Shown one piece after another: positions 47,940 through 57,075 of a stretch of 64,000 nt of DNA; the stretch's first letter is position 1; each line of letters begins with the position of its first letter. The notes beneath the pieces were generated by a model. The model worked only from the letters and a program-made list of their open reading frames with translations. It searched no databases and was not told the DNA's origin. Source of the stretch: Riemerella columbipharyngis (GTDB taxonomy: Bacteria > Bacteroidota > Bacteroidia > Flavobacteriales > Weeksellaceae); contig NZ_FNAS01000009.1 of assembly GCF_900101995.1 (NCBI RefSeq), positions 1 to 64,000 of the forward strand, read 5' to 3'. The translations under genes and the position numbers were made by a program.

Positions 47940-49460
47940 CTATGGGAATGTAACGCCGGAATATCGATTAGGATTTACTTCCGGTAAAGTAGAATGGTAT
48001 TTAGCATTAATCGCTTTGATAAATTCATTAGCGATAATGGAATAGCCTCTACCGGTAAGGTGTACGCCGTCTAAAGAGAACGCACCTCCTGTGATATACT
48101 TCGCACCGTAGTTTACGCCATTGTATTGTATTCCGGATTGTGAGCTTAGCTCTTGCATTTTAGCATTGGCATCTACGAAAGCCAATTGATACTTGTCTGC
48201 CAATTGTTTTATTGCGGCATTGTAGGCAGCTGTAGCTTTCAGTACATTGGCAGTTTCATCTTTGGTAAGCACATATTTGTCGTCCAATGGATAAGTGACC
48301 CCATATCTATCGAAAGGTGTTTTATCGTAAGGCGATGGCGAAGGTGCGCCTATCACAGAACGCGTCGTAAGCGGGATAAGGTCTTCCTTGGTGGTTTGTC
48401 TTGCTTGTCCGTAGAGATTTCCTACTATAGCAGCCAAATTAGATGGCAATGCTTTAGCTTGGATAAGTGCTGCTGTAATCTGTGTGGAATAATCTACTAA
48501 AGATTTGTCCTTTATCAAAAGAGGGTTGCCTTCGCCTTCTTTCACTAAGTTAAAACGTCCTTCTTGTCCGTACATTTTCAGGATTGCTATTAGCGGTGCA
48601 TAGACTCTCTTGTTGAGCTCTTCTGCTTCTATAGCTGTTAGTGGGACAGGGTTGTAAGGAATAGTCGTGAAAAAAGGAATGGAAGTTACATTAGGAATAT
48701 TGGCAATGACGCCTTGTCTTGCCCCTGCTGACTGCATTCCTCGAATAAGGGTTTCGATAGAGCCAGCAACCACCATAGGGTCTGAAATATCGGCATTTCC
48801 GTAAGTTGTAGGATTAGTATTCCCTGTTTGGTCTACGCCGTCACCGCCATTAGTAGCATAGGTAAGAACATCATTGTTTCCAATCCAAAGGGAAAAGAAG
48901 GTAGGCTTCTGAGTCATTGCATCTTGAATTACAGATGATGAGGGAGAAGAAGCAAATCTCACGAAATAAGGATTGGCTTTACCTAAGGCTAACCCTGCTT
49001 GATTACCATATCCGGAAGCCAAAAGATGATAAGACTTTGCTCCCGGTACGCCCATATTATTGAATTGACCTTTTACCATATCTAAATCTGCTTCTGCGGG
49101 TAGAGCAACGGGTGCAAGCTGTCCATTAACGGCTTTTAGCACATATTTCCCGCTAAATCCAGGAATGTTTTTGAATCCTCCCACATTGTTGGGCATCATA
49201 GGCTGGGTAAAATACCCTCCGCCTGCTTTTTTCATTTGTTCGGCAATGATATTCGGGTAAGATTCTTTTTGGCCATCGGCATATAAAGTACCATCTCTAA
49301 ATCCTGAAGTAAGAGAATTTCCGAGTGCGACATATCTGGAGAAATCAGCTTCTCCGCTGGTGGTTTTTATATTCGCGACATCCGTAGGGAAGTCTGTATG
49401 GCAGCTGCTAAGAGTTAGTACAAGAGATGTGGCTAATAGTGGTGTGAATAATTTTTTCAT
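47940..49460 (-). CDS. SGNH/GDSL-type esterase lipoprotein
   Basis: A 506-residue lipoprotein (lipobox LSSCH). Block I is VALGNSLTSGFRDG (nucleophile Ser), block II-like GVPGAKSYH, block III SLWIGNNDVL, block V DGVHLTGRGYSII. It is longer than minimal GDSL esterases and has two sizeable inserts. It lies 12 bases after a FadL-type porin, so a lipid esterase feeding fatty acids to the porin is a sensible guess. Confidence 0.88.
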   Translation of the reverse strand: MKKLFTPLLATSLVLTLSSCHTDFPTDVANIKTTSGEADFSRYVALGNSLTSGFRDGTLYADGQKESYPNIIAEQMKKAGGGYFTQPMMPNNVGGFKNIPGFSGKYVLKAVNGQLAPVALPAEADLDMVKGQFNNMGVPGAKSYHLLASGYGNQAGLALGKANPYFVRFASSPSSSVIQDAMTQKPTFFSLWIGNNDVLTYATNGGDGVDQTGNTNPTTYGNADISDPMVVAGSIETLIRGMQSAGARQGVIANIPNVTSIPFFTTIPYNPVPLTAIEAEELNKRVYAPLIAILKMYGQEGRFNLVKEGEGNPLLIKDKSLVDYSTQITAALIQAKALPSNLAAIVGNLYGQARQTTKEDLIPLTTRSVIGAPSPSPYDKTPFDRYGVTYPLDDKYVLTKDETANVLKATAAYNAAIKQLADKYQLAFVDANAKMQELSSQSGIQYNGVNYGAKYITGGAFSLDGVHLTGRGYSIIANEFIKAINAKYHSTLPEVNPNRYSGVTFP

Positions 49461-49472
49461 AATTTATCTGAA

Positions 49473-50708
49473 TTAAAAAGCATTATAAGAAAGACCTAAA
49501 CCTAAGAAAAATGCATTGACTTTGGCTTGGCCTTTGAAATTATAGTATTGATTGTCAAAATCTCTATGTTTAGCAAACAAATATCCTCCTGAGATATCTA
49601 TTCCGAAGTTGTTTAGTTTGAACCCTAATCCTCCTGTAATCACATTGGAATTGAAAGAAGGAGTTTCTGGGATGAAATCTTTGTCGGCATAAGGGGATTC
49701 GTCATAGTAATATCCAAGCCTTGCTGCAATATTGTCTGTCAGCATATATTGGGTTCCGAATCTCCAGGTAGTAGTGTTTTTGAAATTTTTAGGAGTAACT
49801 TTTTCTTTTGGATAGTTAGGCTGATTGCCCAATTTTGCATTTTGAAAATGTAATACTAAGCTGTTGTATCTTTCCCATCCTGAATAATCGAAATCTGCAG
49901 AGAGTTGCCATTTTGGAGTAACTTTATATGTGGCTCCTATAATGTACTCGTCTACTAATGGTAATGTTGCTTTGAAGTTGTCTTGCCCATTGCTGTCCAG
50001 ACCTAGCAGAGGATAAAAAATATTGGAAGCTTTCATGGTAACTTTTCCATTTTCTGCTTTCATATCTACAGGCGAGCGATAGCTTACGCTCACATCTATT
50101 TTTTCCGATGGACGGAAATAAAATCCTATGGCGAACCCTTGTCCGGAAGCATTGTTGTCTTTAAGGTTTACTCCTCCTCCTATCTTTCTGCTTGCTAAAT
50201 CCCAGTCTACAGATCCTTTGGCGTAGATGTAGCTTCCGCCTATGGCTACATTGTCCGATAGTTTAAAGGAAACCATCGGCTGAAAATAGAAGCTTTTGAG
50301 TTCTAATTTTTCTACCATTTCTTCACCTGTCCAGCCCTTTGGCCATTTGATGGTGTTTCCAAAAGGTGTGGCAAAATTGAATCCTACTGAAACATTGTCT
50401 GCTACTTTGTAAGCAAAGGCAGCGTACAGAGGCGTTCCTATAGGATTGTTGGTAGAATAGCTTTCGCGTGTTTCTATATTTTGGTAGTCTATTCGCGTTT
50501 TTGTAGCAAATCCACCTGCAACGACACTGATTTTATTAGGGATAAAGGACATCCCTGCTGGATTAAAAAAAGTAACGCTTGCATCTTCTGCGTGAGCACT
50601 GGTATGTGCCATAGCAAGCTGCTTAACTCCCTGAAGGGAAACCCTGAAGCCTCCCGCTTGTGCTAATAGCCCACATATCAATGTGGCTGGTATTAAAAAT
50701 TTCTTCAT
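49473..50708 (-). CDS. OmpP1/FadL-family outer-membrane transporter
   Basis: A 411-residue beta-barrel transporter for long-chain fatty acids or other hydrophobic compounds. After the signal peptide come GGFRVSLQGVKQLAMAHTSA and DASVTFFNPAGMSFIP, the N-terminal hatch signature. Repeated aromatic-rich strands lead to a C-terminal LGLGLSYNAF with terminal Phe. First gene of the pair with the esterase lipoprotein. Confidence 0.92.
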   Translation of the reverse strand: MKKFLIPATLICGLLAQAGGFRVSLQGVKQLAMAHTSAHAEDASVTFFNPAGMSFIPNKISVVAGGFATKTRIDYQNIETRESYSTNNPIGTPLYAAFAYKVADNVSVGFNFATPFGNTIKWPKGWTGEEMVEKLELKSFYFQPMVSFKLSDNVAIGGSYIYAKGSVDWDLASRKIGGGVNLKDNNASGQGFAIGFYFRPSEKIDVSVSYRSPVDMKAENGKVTMKASNIFYPLLGLDSNGQDNFKATLPLVDEYIIGATYKVTPKWQLSADFDYSGWERYNSLVLHFQNAKLGNQPNYPKEKVTPKNFKNTTTWRFGTQYMLTDNIAARLGYYYDESPYADKDFIPETPSFNSNVITGGLGFKLNNFGIDISGGYLFAKHRDFDNQYYNFKGQAKVNAFFLGLGLSYNAF

Positions 50709-50869
50709 ATTTCGTTAAATAATTTAGCCAAATATAAAATTATTTTTTAGATAAACAAAAAAATATTCTCAATTAGATATTGGTTTGATGATTGGGTTTT
50801 ATTTGTTGATTGTTTTTTTAATGAAAAAGGTTAAAGTCTTTATATTTTGGTAATAGAATAGTTTTTATG
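50709..50869. other. gap with no gene recognised
   Basis: AT-rich leader of the FadL operon and start of a relic-rich gap. No promoter with both boxes was found. Confidence 0.4.
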
Positions 50870-51000
50870 ATTTGAGTATATATCTTTCCTTTCTTTTTTT
50901 TCTCGAACTGGTTTTTCCGAATAGCTCTCATCAAGTTCTATTTCACCTTTATCTTTCTCGCATTCTTCTGCAATTCACTCTCTTATTTTATCAAATTTTT
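50870..51000 (-). pseudogene. IS1595 (ISXO2-like) transposase relic
   Basis: Minus strand frame reads KFDKIRE, a TGA, IAEECEKDKGEIELDESYS, then EKPVREKKKGKIYTQI. GEIELDESYFG followed by RVRGKRGRG is the start of the ISXO2 catalytic domain in IS1595-family transposases, so only its front part survives. No inverted repeats. The plus-strand frame at 50872-51111 is a shadow of this. Confidence 0.58.
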
Positions 51001-51140
51001 ATTGATTATCAGGTGGAAACATCACAAAAATATCACTTATTTTGGGCTTTAATATTAATACAAATTAGATTTAAGATTTCTCTAAATTTTGCCTCGGAAA
51101 TTCTTGAATAGGCAATATATTTATTTTTTATTGATTAAGA

Positions 51141-51180
51141 ATGATTTACAAAACTATAAATCTTCTTAAGTTATCTTGAA
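51141..51180 (+). repeat. dispersed intergenic repeat, copy 3
   Basis: ATGATTTACAAAACTATAAA followed by TCTTCTTAAGTTATCTTGAA. Best-preserved copy, matching 27763, 34245 and 58829. Confidence 0.55.
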
Positions 51181-51310
51181 CTGATTTAAGAGTCTGTTTA
51201 AAAATTAAATTCAAAAAAAACGCATGGTAAAAATTTCATTAAAGGTGATTATAAGTTATTTATATTAAGCATTTTTCATAATTTTATAGAAATCTACAAA
51301 TTAAGTTACA

Positions 51311-51780
51311 ATGAAAAATTATCCAGCCAACATTACTGATGATCAGTGGTAATTTATAAAAAATACTTTGGCTTTCAGCAATAGAAAGTGAAAATATCAT
51401 TTGAAAATCGTCTAAAATGCCATTGTGTACATAGTGAAAACGGGCTACTAATGACGGAAGCGTCCTAATGATTTTCCAAAGTGGGAACTGGTTAATTACT
51501 ACTACAGCAAATGGGCAAAAACGGATTTCTGTCAGTAATAAAAAAAAACAAATTCGACTATTTAATCAATGTAGCGATACAAAGTTCAGAAAAGAAAAAC
51601 AGATTTTCAGACTGTTTTCAAAAGACTTATTATAGAACGCATCTTTTCATGGTTTGACAAAGACAAAAGACTAAAACTATGCAGAAATTAAGAACTTCTG
51701 ACAGAAAAACTCAGAAAATAGGACCTAATTATCTGTCATAAAATTTTGCTCAATAAAATTTAGATAGAGGCTTAAATCCT
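51311..51780 (+). pseudogene. IS5-family transposase relic, copy 2
   Basis: From ATG 51311 the frame reads MKNYPANITDDQW, TAA, FIKNTLAFSNRK, TGA, KYHLKIV, TAA, NAIVYIVKTGY, TAA-TGA, RKRPNDFPKWELVNYYYSKW, stops, and later LIIERIFSWFDKDKRLK, CRN-TAA-ELLTEKLRK and ILLNKI. The front and back ends of an IS5-group transposase are kept in one frame but the middle is deleted. About 20 differences from copy 1 in about 445 bases; one stretch of roughly 180 bases is identical. Neither copy can make a protein. Confidence 0.85.
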
Positions 51781-51808
51781 AAATACACAAGGAATAAAGA
51801 GTTGTTTT

Positions 51809-53167
51809 TCATACAGTCATAGAGAAAATACGGGTTTCAGGTATTTTTCTTAGCATTCTAAGGTCAAAAGTCATGGCTACATTTCGGGTAAAAGCTCTGC
51901 CTTTATCAGTGATTTTAATTTTATTTTCAAGGATCTCTACCAAGCCGTCGGATTGCATTTCCTTAAGTTTTTCCATAGCAATCTCTATTTCTGGGAATAT
52001 GGTTTGGCTGTCCCAAGAGGTTTCAAGCTGACACATTAAGTTGAGAATATGACGGCGAATGATCAAGTCTTCATTGGTGAGAATATGACCTTTAACCACA
52101 GGAAGTACTCTTTCGTTTATCATCTTTTGATAGCCCTCTACTGTTTTTTCATTTTGAGCAAAAGCATACCAAGAATCAGAAATGGCACTCATCCCGAGTC
52201 CTACCATCAGCTGAGTTTTGCCGGATGTGTATCCCATAAAGTTACGATGAATTTTTTTGTTGAGTATAGATTGGTAAAGCTCATCGTGCTCTAAAGAGAA
52301 GTGATCCATACCGATTTCTTTGTAGCCAAGTTTTTGGAGTAATTGTTTGCCGTTTTCGTAAAGTTTTCGTTTTTCTTCACCGCTTGGTAAATCGTTTTCG
52401 TCGAACCCTCTTTGTCCTACGCCCTTTATCCATGGCACATGAGCATAAGAATAGAATGCGATGCGGTCAGGTTTCAGAGACATCGTTCTGCGTATGGTTT
52501 TTTCCATTTTCTCCCAACTGTGGAAAGGAAGTCCGAATACTAAATCGTGCGAGATACTGGTGTAGCCTACCTCTCTTGCCCAGTTGGTCACTCTCTCTAC
52601 ACTTTCATAGGGCTGTATTCTGTTAATGGCTTTTTGAACTTTTTCATCATAGTCTTGAACACCGAAACTCACTCTTCTGAACCCTAAATCATAAAGAGTT
52701 TTTAAATGTTCTTTGGTCGTGTTATTCGGGTGTCCTTCAAAGGAAAACTCGTATTCGTCCATTATTTGGGATTTAGTAAAAATTCCTTCTAAAAGGAATT
52801 TTAGATTTTCGGGTGAGAAAAATGTAGGCGTCCCTCCTCCCAAATGAAGTTCTTTAATCTTAGGTTTTTCACTAAAGATTTCCAAATACAAATCCCATTC
52901 TTTCAGTACGCTTTCTATATAGGGTCTCTCTACAGAATGCTGCTTTGTGATTCTCTTGTGGCAGGCACAGAAGGTGCAGAGCTGTTCGCAGAAAGGAAGG
53001 TGGATATAGATGGATATACCCTCTTTTGAGTTGGACTCGTTATAGGATTTTATCACAGATTGTTTCCACTTTTCAGGAGTGAAAGAATCATTATCCCAAT
53101 AAGGCACAGTAGGATATGAGGTGTAACGAGGTCCCGGAATATTATATTTGTCGATTAAAGAATTCAT
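51809..53167 (-). CDS. hemN: oxygen-independent coproporphyrinogen III oxidase
   Basis: A 452-residue radical-SAM enzyme of haem synthesis. The 4Fe-4S motif is IHLPFCEQLCTFCACHKRIT (CxxxCxxC plus a fourth Cys). GPRYTSYPTVPYWD at the N-terminus and LHLGGGTPTFFSPENL are HemN signatures, and the C-terminal HemN domain is present (LNLMCQLETSWD). Full length, so genuine HemN rather than HemW. Confidence 0.96.
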   Translation of the reverse strand: MNSLIDKYNIPGPRYTSYPTVPYWDNDSFTPEKWKQSVIKSYNESNSKEGISIYIHLPFCEQLCTFCACHKRITKQHSVERPYIESVLKEWDLYLEIFSEKPKIKELHLGGGTPTFFSPENLKFLLEGIFTKSQIMDEYEFSFEGHPNNTTKEHLKTLYDLGFRRVSFGVQDYDEKVQKAINRIQPYESVERVTNWAREVGYTSISHDLVFGLPFHSWEKMEKTIRRTMSLKPDRIAFYSYAHVPWIKGVGQRGFDENDLPSGEEKRKLYENGKQLLQKLGYKEIGMDHFSLEHDELYQSILNKKIHRNFMGYTSGKTQLMVGLGMSAISDSWYAFAQNEKTVEGYQKMINERVLPVVKGHILTNEDLIIRRHILNLMCQLETSWDSQTIFPEIEIAMEKLKEMQSDGLVEILENKIKITDKGRAFTRNVAMTFDLRMLRKIPETRIFSMTV

Positions 53168-53281
53168 AGTGCAAAAATACGATGCATTTGTATTCTACAA
53201 AATTTTATTGATTATATTTTGATTCAATGAATATTTTTGAAACTACTGTCTCTTAAAATTCGTATAGTTTTCTGAATGTAT

Positions 53282-53289
53282 TATATTTG
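53282..53289 (+). promoter_or_regulatory. -7 box for the polyprenol-phosphate glycosyltransferase operon
   Basis: TATATTTG, 17 bases before ATG 53307. Confidence 0.5.
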
Positions 53290-53306
53290 CACATTATTAT
53301 CTCTTA

Positions 53307-54023
53307 ATGAAAAAATTAGTCATTATCCCGACTTACAACGAAAAGGAAAATATCAGTGCTATCATTTCGGCTGTCTTTGGTCTTAATGAAGACTTTCATA
53401 TTTTGGTGGTAGATGATTCTTCTCCGGACGGTACGGCAGATATTGTGAAAACATTGCAATATCACTATCCCAGTGCTTTGCACCTGACGATAAGAAAAGT
53501 AAAAGACGGACTGGGAAAAGCTTATATACACGGCTTTCAGTGGGCAATAGAAAAAAGCTATGACTATATTTTTGAGATGGATGCCGATTTTTCTCACAAT
53601 CCTAAAGATTTGGTGAGACTGTATAACGCCTGCCAAGATGCAGATATGGTCATCGGCTCTCGCTACTGCCAAGGCGTGAATGTCGTCAATTGGCCTATGA
53701 GTAGGGTTTTGCTCTCGTTTTTTGCCTCTAAGTATGTGCGTTTTATTTTAGGAATGCCAGTACACGATACTACGGCGGGGTTTGTGTGTTTCAGGCGAGA
53801 GACTTTAGAGAAAATAAACATTGGAGAAGTGAAGCTCAAAGGCTATGCCTTCCAAGTAGAAATGAAGTATAGGGTATTTAAGAAAGGACTGAAGATTATA
53901 GAAATACCCATAGTATTTACAGACCGAATGAAAGGGCAGTCCAAGATGAATGGCGGTATTATCAAAGAAGCTGTATTTGGGGTGCTTAATCTTAAACTAA
54001 AATCAATAACAGGGAAGCTATGA
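53307..54023 (+). CDS. polyprenol-phosphate mannosyltransferase-like GT2
   Basis: A 238-residue cytoplasmic-face glycosyltransferase of the DPM1-like branch of family GT2. VIIPTYNEKENISAII, VVDDSSPDGTADIV, EMDADFSHNPKDL (DxD) and VIGSRYCQG are its core motifs. It lacks the C-terminal membrane domain of GtrB-type members. It would load a sugar, probably mannose, onto polyprenyl phosphate. It ends with a four-base overlap with the DUF4296 gene. Confidence 0.9.
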   Translation: MKKLVIIPTYNEKENISAIISAVFGLNEDFHILVVDDSSPDGTADIVKTLQYHYPSALHLTIRKVKDGLGKAYIHGFQWAIEKSYDYIFEMDADFSHNPKDLVRLYNACQDADMVIGSRYCQGVNVVNWPMSRVLLSFFASKYVRFILGMPVHDTTAGFVCFRRETLEKINIGEVKLKGYAFQVEMKYRVFKKGLKIIEIPIVFTDRMKGQSKMNGGIIKEAVFGVLNLKLKSITGKL

Positions 54024-54385
54024 ATCGTATTTTAGTTTTATTGCTATCAGGGCTTTTAATCGCTTGTAACTCAGGGGAGCCTAAACCCAAAGATCTTTTA
54101 TCCAAAGACCAAATGGCAAAAGTGGTGGCAGAACTCTGCATATATGACCAGCGGTACAATTCGGATATGAACTATGATAGTTACAAAGTAAATGCGTCTA
54201 TCCTGAAAAAAAACAACATTAGCCTAAAACAATACAAAGCGAGTTTTGAGTACTACTTGCACGACCCCGATAATATACAGGAAATCTATGATAAAGCCCA
54301 GAAAATCCTTTTGAAGAAAGCCCCTAAGCTGGAAAATGTCATTAAAAATAGAAACAAAATATCCCAAATATCCAATAATGAATAG
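54020..54385 (+). CDS. DUF4296 lipoprotein
   Basis: A 121-residue lipoprotein (lipobox LIACN). The domain has LLSKDQMAKVVAELCIYDQR and ASFEYYLHDPDNIQEIYDKA, the DUF4296 pattern. It overlaps the gene before (ATGA) and tgt behind (eight bases), so the three form an operon. Function unknown. Confidence 0.82.
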   Translation: MNRILVLLLSGLLIACNSGEPKPKDLLSKDQMAKVVAELCIYDQRYNSDMNYDSYKVNASILKKNNISLKQYKASFEYYLHDPDNIQEIYDKAQKILLKKAPKLENVIKNRNKISQISNNE

Positions 54386-55514
54386 ACGATTTTTTAGTGT
54401 AGAAAAACAATCTGAATCCAAAGCCAGAGCAGGTGTCATCTCTACCGACCACGGCACAATAAAAACCCCTATATTTATGCCCGTAGGTACAATGGCATCG
54501 GTGAAAACCGTACACCAGAGAGAGTTGAAAGACGATATAAAGGCGCAAATTATTCTTGGGAACACCTATCATCTTTACCTGCGTCCGGGAATGGAGGTAA
54601 TGCAAAATGCCGGAGGATTACACAAATTTATGAATTGGGATAGACCCATTCTCACGGATTCTGGGGGGTATCAAGTATTTTCTTTATCATCAAGTAGAAA
54701 GATGAGCGAAGAAGGAGTACGGTTCAAATCTCATATTGATGGAAGCTATCACCATATATCTCCCGAAAAATCTATGGAAATACAAAGGCAGATAGGCGGC
54801 GATATTTTTATGGCGTTTGATGAATGTACCCCTTTTCCTTGTGAATACAACCAAGCCAAAGCCTCGATGGAACTTACGCACCGTTGGCTGAAAAGATGCA
54901 TACAATGGACCAAAGAAAATTTGGAATTGTATGGGCATAGGCAGCGATTGTTTCCCATTGTTCAGGGATCTACTTATTCGGATTTGAGGAAAATATCTGC
55001 CGAGGTAGTAGCAGAGTCCGAGGCAGAGGGGAATGCCATAGGAGGACTTTCTGTGGGAGAACCGGAAGAGGAAATGTACAGAATAACCAATGAAGTGACG
55101 GATATTCTCCCAAAAGAACGCCCCTGTTATCTGATGGGCGTGGGTACTCCGTGGAATATCTTGGAGAGTATAGGTCTGGGCGTGGATATGATGGACTGCG
55201 TAATGCCGACTCGGAATGCAAGAAACGGAATGCTCTTCACCTGGCAAGGAGTAATGAATATTAAAAACGAAAAATGGAAGCAAGACTTTTCGCCACTCGA
55301 CGAGACAGGCGTGAGTTTTGTGGATAGGGAATATTCCAAAGCTTATGTACGACATCTTTTTATTGCCAAAGAGTATTTGGGAAAACAGATTGCCTCTATC
55401 CATAATTTAGCGTTCTACTTAGACCTTGTAAGGGTCGCGAGAGAGCATATTTTAGCAGGCGATTTCTACGAATGGAAGAAAAGTATTGTCCCTGTCCTTA
55501 AACAGAGGCTTTAA
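54378..55514 (+). CDS. tgt: queuine tRNA-ribosyltransferase
   Basis: A 378-residue enzyme that swaps guanine-34 for preQ1 in tRNAs with GUN anticodons. DSGGYQVFSL, FDECTPFP, GLSVGEPEEEMY and GVDMMDCVMPTRNARNG (nucleophile region) are intact. The usual C-terminal CxCxxC zinc motif is replaced: after FSPLDE the sequence reads TGVSFVDREYSKAYVRHL with no Cys, though the downstream SIHNL His remains. ATG 54378 is chosen over a longer frame that overlaps DUF4296. Confidence 0.96.
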   Translation: MNRRFFSVEKQSESKARAGVISTDHGTIKTPIFMPVGTMASVKTVHQRELKDDIKAQIILGNTYHLYLRPGMEVMQNAGGLHKFMNWDRPILTDSGGYQVFSLSSSRKMSEEGVRFKSHIDGSYHHISPEKSMEIQRQIGGDIFMAFDECTPFPCEYNQAKASMELTHRWLKRCIQWTKENLELYGHRQRLFPIVQGSTYSDLRKISAEVVAESEAEGNAIGGLSVGEPEEEMYRITNEVTDILPKERPCYLMGVGTPWNILESIGLGVDMMDCVMPTRNARNGMLFTWQGVMNIKNEKWKQDFSPLDETGVSFVDREYSKAYVRHLFIAKEYLGKQIASIHNLAFYLDLVRVAREHILAGDFYEWKKSIVPVLKQRL

Positions 55515-55535
55515 TGTAGGACTAACTTATCCAAA

Positions 55536-56309
55536 ATGATGATAGAGAGTTTACATAACGACAAGGTAAAACGCTTGGTAAGGCTAAGTTCGGACAATCG
55601 TTTTCGTAAAAAAAGCAAACTGTTTTGCGTGGAAGGACGGCAAGAGAACAAGAGGGCATTGTCTTTTGGCTTTGAGCCGGAGTCATTTTTCGTTTGTCAA
55701 GATATTTATGGCGATACTTTGCCGCAGGGAGAAGTCCATCTCGTGTCCAAAAAAGTGTACGAAAAAATTGCTTACAGAAGTAAAACGGAAGGCATCATCG
55801 GGATATATACCCCGAAAAATGAGTCTCTTGAGCATTTTAAGCCTAAAAAAGATTCGTCGGTTATCATTGTGGAAAGCGTAGAAAAACCTGGTAACTTAGG
55901 AGCTATACTCAGGAGTTGTGAGGCCTTTGGCATTGATGCCCTTATCGTAACCGATGCCCGTGCAGATTTCTATAACCCTAATGTTATCCGCTCAAGCGTG
56001 GGCTGTCTTTTCGGAATGAATATTTACCAAGAGACCAATGAAGAGGTATTTCATTTTTTACAGAAAGAAGGCTACCAAATTTTCTCTACATATATGAGTG
56101 AAAAAGCTGAGGACATCAGCCAAAAAGACTATACCAAAAAATCGGCAATTATCTTCGGAACGGAGCATTCCGGCATAGGCAAATATTGGATGGATAAAAC
56201 GGATAATGTGCTAATTCCAATGGCAGGAAGTATAGACTCTCTCAATCTGAGCAATGCCGTCGCAATATGCTGTTATGAAATTTTAAGACAGAAAAAGAGG
56301 TTGTTCTAA
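55536..56309 (+). CDS. SpoU/TrmH-family RNA methyltransferase
   Basis: A 257-residue 2'-O-ribose methyltransferase with trefoil-knot fold. It has an N-terminal substrate-binding domain (RKKSKLFCVEGRQENKRAL), then IIVESVEKPGNLGAILRSCE (motif 1), IFGTEHSGIG (motif 2) and IPMAGSIDSLNLSNAVAICC (motif 3). The target RNA and position are not decided by sequence. Starts MMIES; either Met possible. Confidence 0.93.
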   Translation: MMIESLHNDKVKRLVRLSSDNRFRKKSKLFCVEGRQENKRALSFGFEPESFFVCQDIYGDTLPQGEVHLVSKKVYEKIAYRSKTEGIIGIYTPKNESLEHFKPKKDSSVIIVESVEKPGNLGAILRSCEAFGIDALIVTDARADFYNPNVIRSSVGCLFGMNIYQETNEEVFHFLQKEGYQIFSTYMSEKAEDISQKDYTKKSAIIFGTEHSGIGKYWMDKTDNVLIPMAGSIDSLNLSNAVAICCYEILRQKKRLF

Positions 56310-56345
56310 GGGACTATTTAATTTTTTTCGTAACTTCGCTTAATT

Positions 56346-57038
56346 ATGTTAATAGAAGAAGTCTATCCGAAAAAAAAACTTTATTGTTTCAGTATATCTG
56401 ATACGATAGGCGAAGTCCTTGCAGGATTGGAAGATTTTGACGAGATGAATGCCTCTCATTTTTTTATAGAAGACGAGGCAGTTTTCTTGGGAGCCATCAG
56501 AGCAGCTGATATCCAAAGTCTTTCTGATTATACCGACAAAACACTGTCAATAGCCCAACTTCTAAATGCTGAAACGGTAGTGATAGAAAAGTTTGCAGTC
56601 TTAGAAAAAACCTCTTTTTTTGAATATCCGAAAGCATTTAGAGATAACGAGGCGAATATCATTCCCATTATTGATAAAAATCAAAAGTTAGTTTCAGTGG
56701 TTACTTTAGATGATTTTATAGGCAGCATCGCCAATATGCCGATATGCACCGAGTCGGGGTTTATACTGATCGTAGAAACCATACCGGGGCAATATTCTAT
56801 GTCCGAAATTTCTCAGATTGTGGAAAGCAACAATGGAAAACTATATGGTGCATTTGTAAGCGAATGGCAGAATGACAGCCTGAAAATCACGCTAAAAATA
56901 AGTGGTGGCAATATCTCTTCTATTGGAGAAACCTTCAAAAGGTACGGCTATCGTATTGCACAAAAGTTTTATACCGATGAACAAGAAGAGGCTCTGAAAG
57001 AGAACTATCATTATTTCAAGAAATATTTGGAATTTTAG
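56346..57038 (+). CDS. CBS-domain protein with ACT-like C-terminus
   Basis: A 230-residue protein. Residues 1-135 hold two CBS repeats (SHFFIEDEAVFLGAI, NIIPIIDKNQKLVSVVTLDDF). The rest (GFILIVETIPGQYSMSEISQ, LYGAFVSEWQNDSLKITLKI) resembles an ACT-type ligand domain. Such genes commonly precede nadK in Flavobacteriia; here the gap is 37 bases. Likely senses a nucleotide; the ligand is unknown. Confidence 0.85.
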   Translation: MLIEEVYPKKKLYCFSISDTIGEVLAGLEDFDEMNASHFFIEDEAVFLGAIRAADIQSLSDYTDKTLSIAQLLNAETVVIEKFAVLEKTSFFEYPKAFRDNEANIIPIIDKNQKLVSVVTLDDFIGSIANMPICTESGFILIVETIPGQYSMSEISQIVESNNGKLYGAFVSEWQNDSLKITLKISGGNISSIGETFKRYGYRIAQKFYTDEQEEALKENYHYFKKYLEF

Positions 57039-57075
57039 TTGTACTTTTGGAGTTTGGATTTATAAGTTAATAAGA

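Noticed and set aside
50872-51111. 79-codon hydrophobic plus-strand frame
   Set aside because: Shadow of the IS1595 relic on the other strand.
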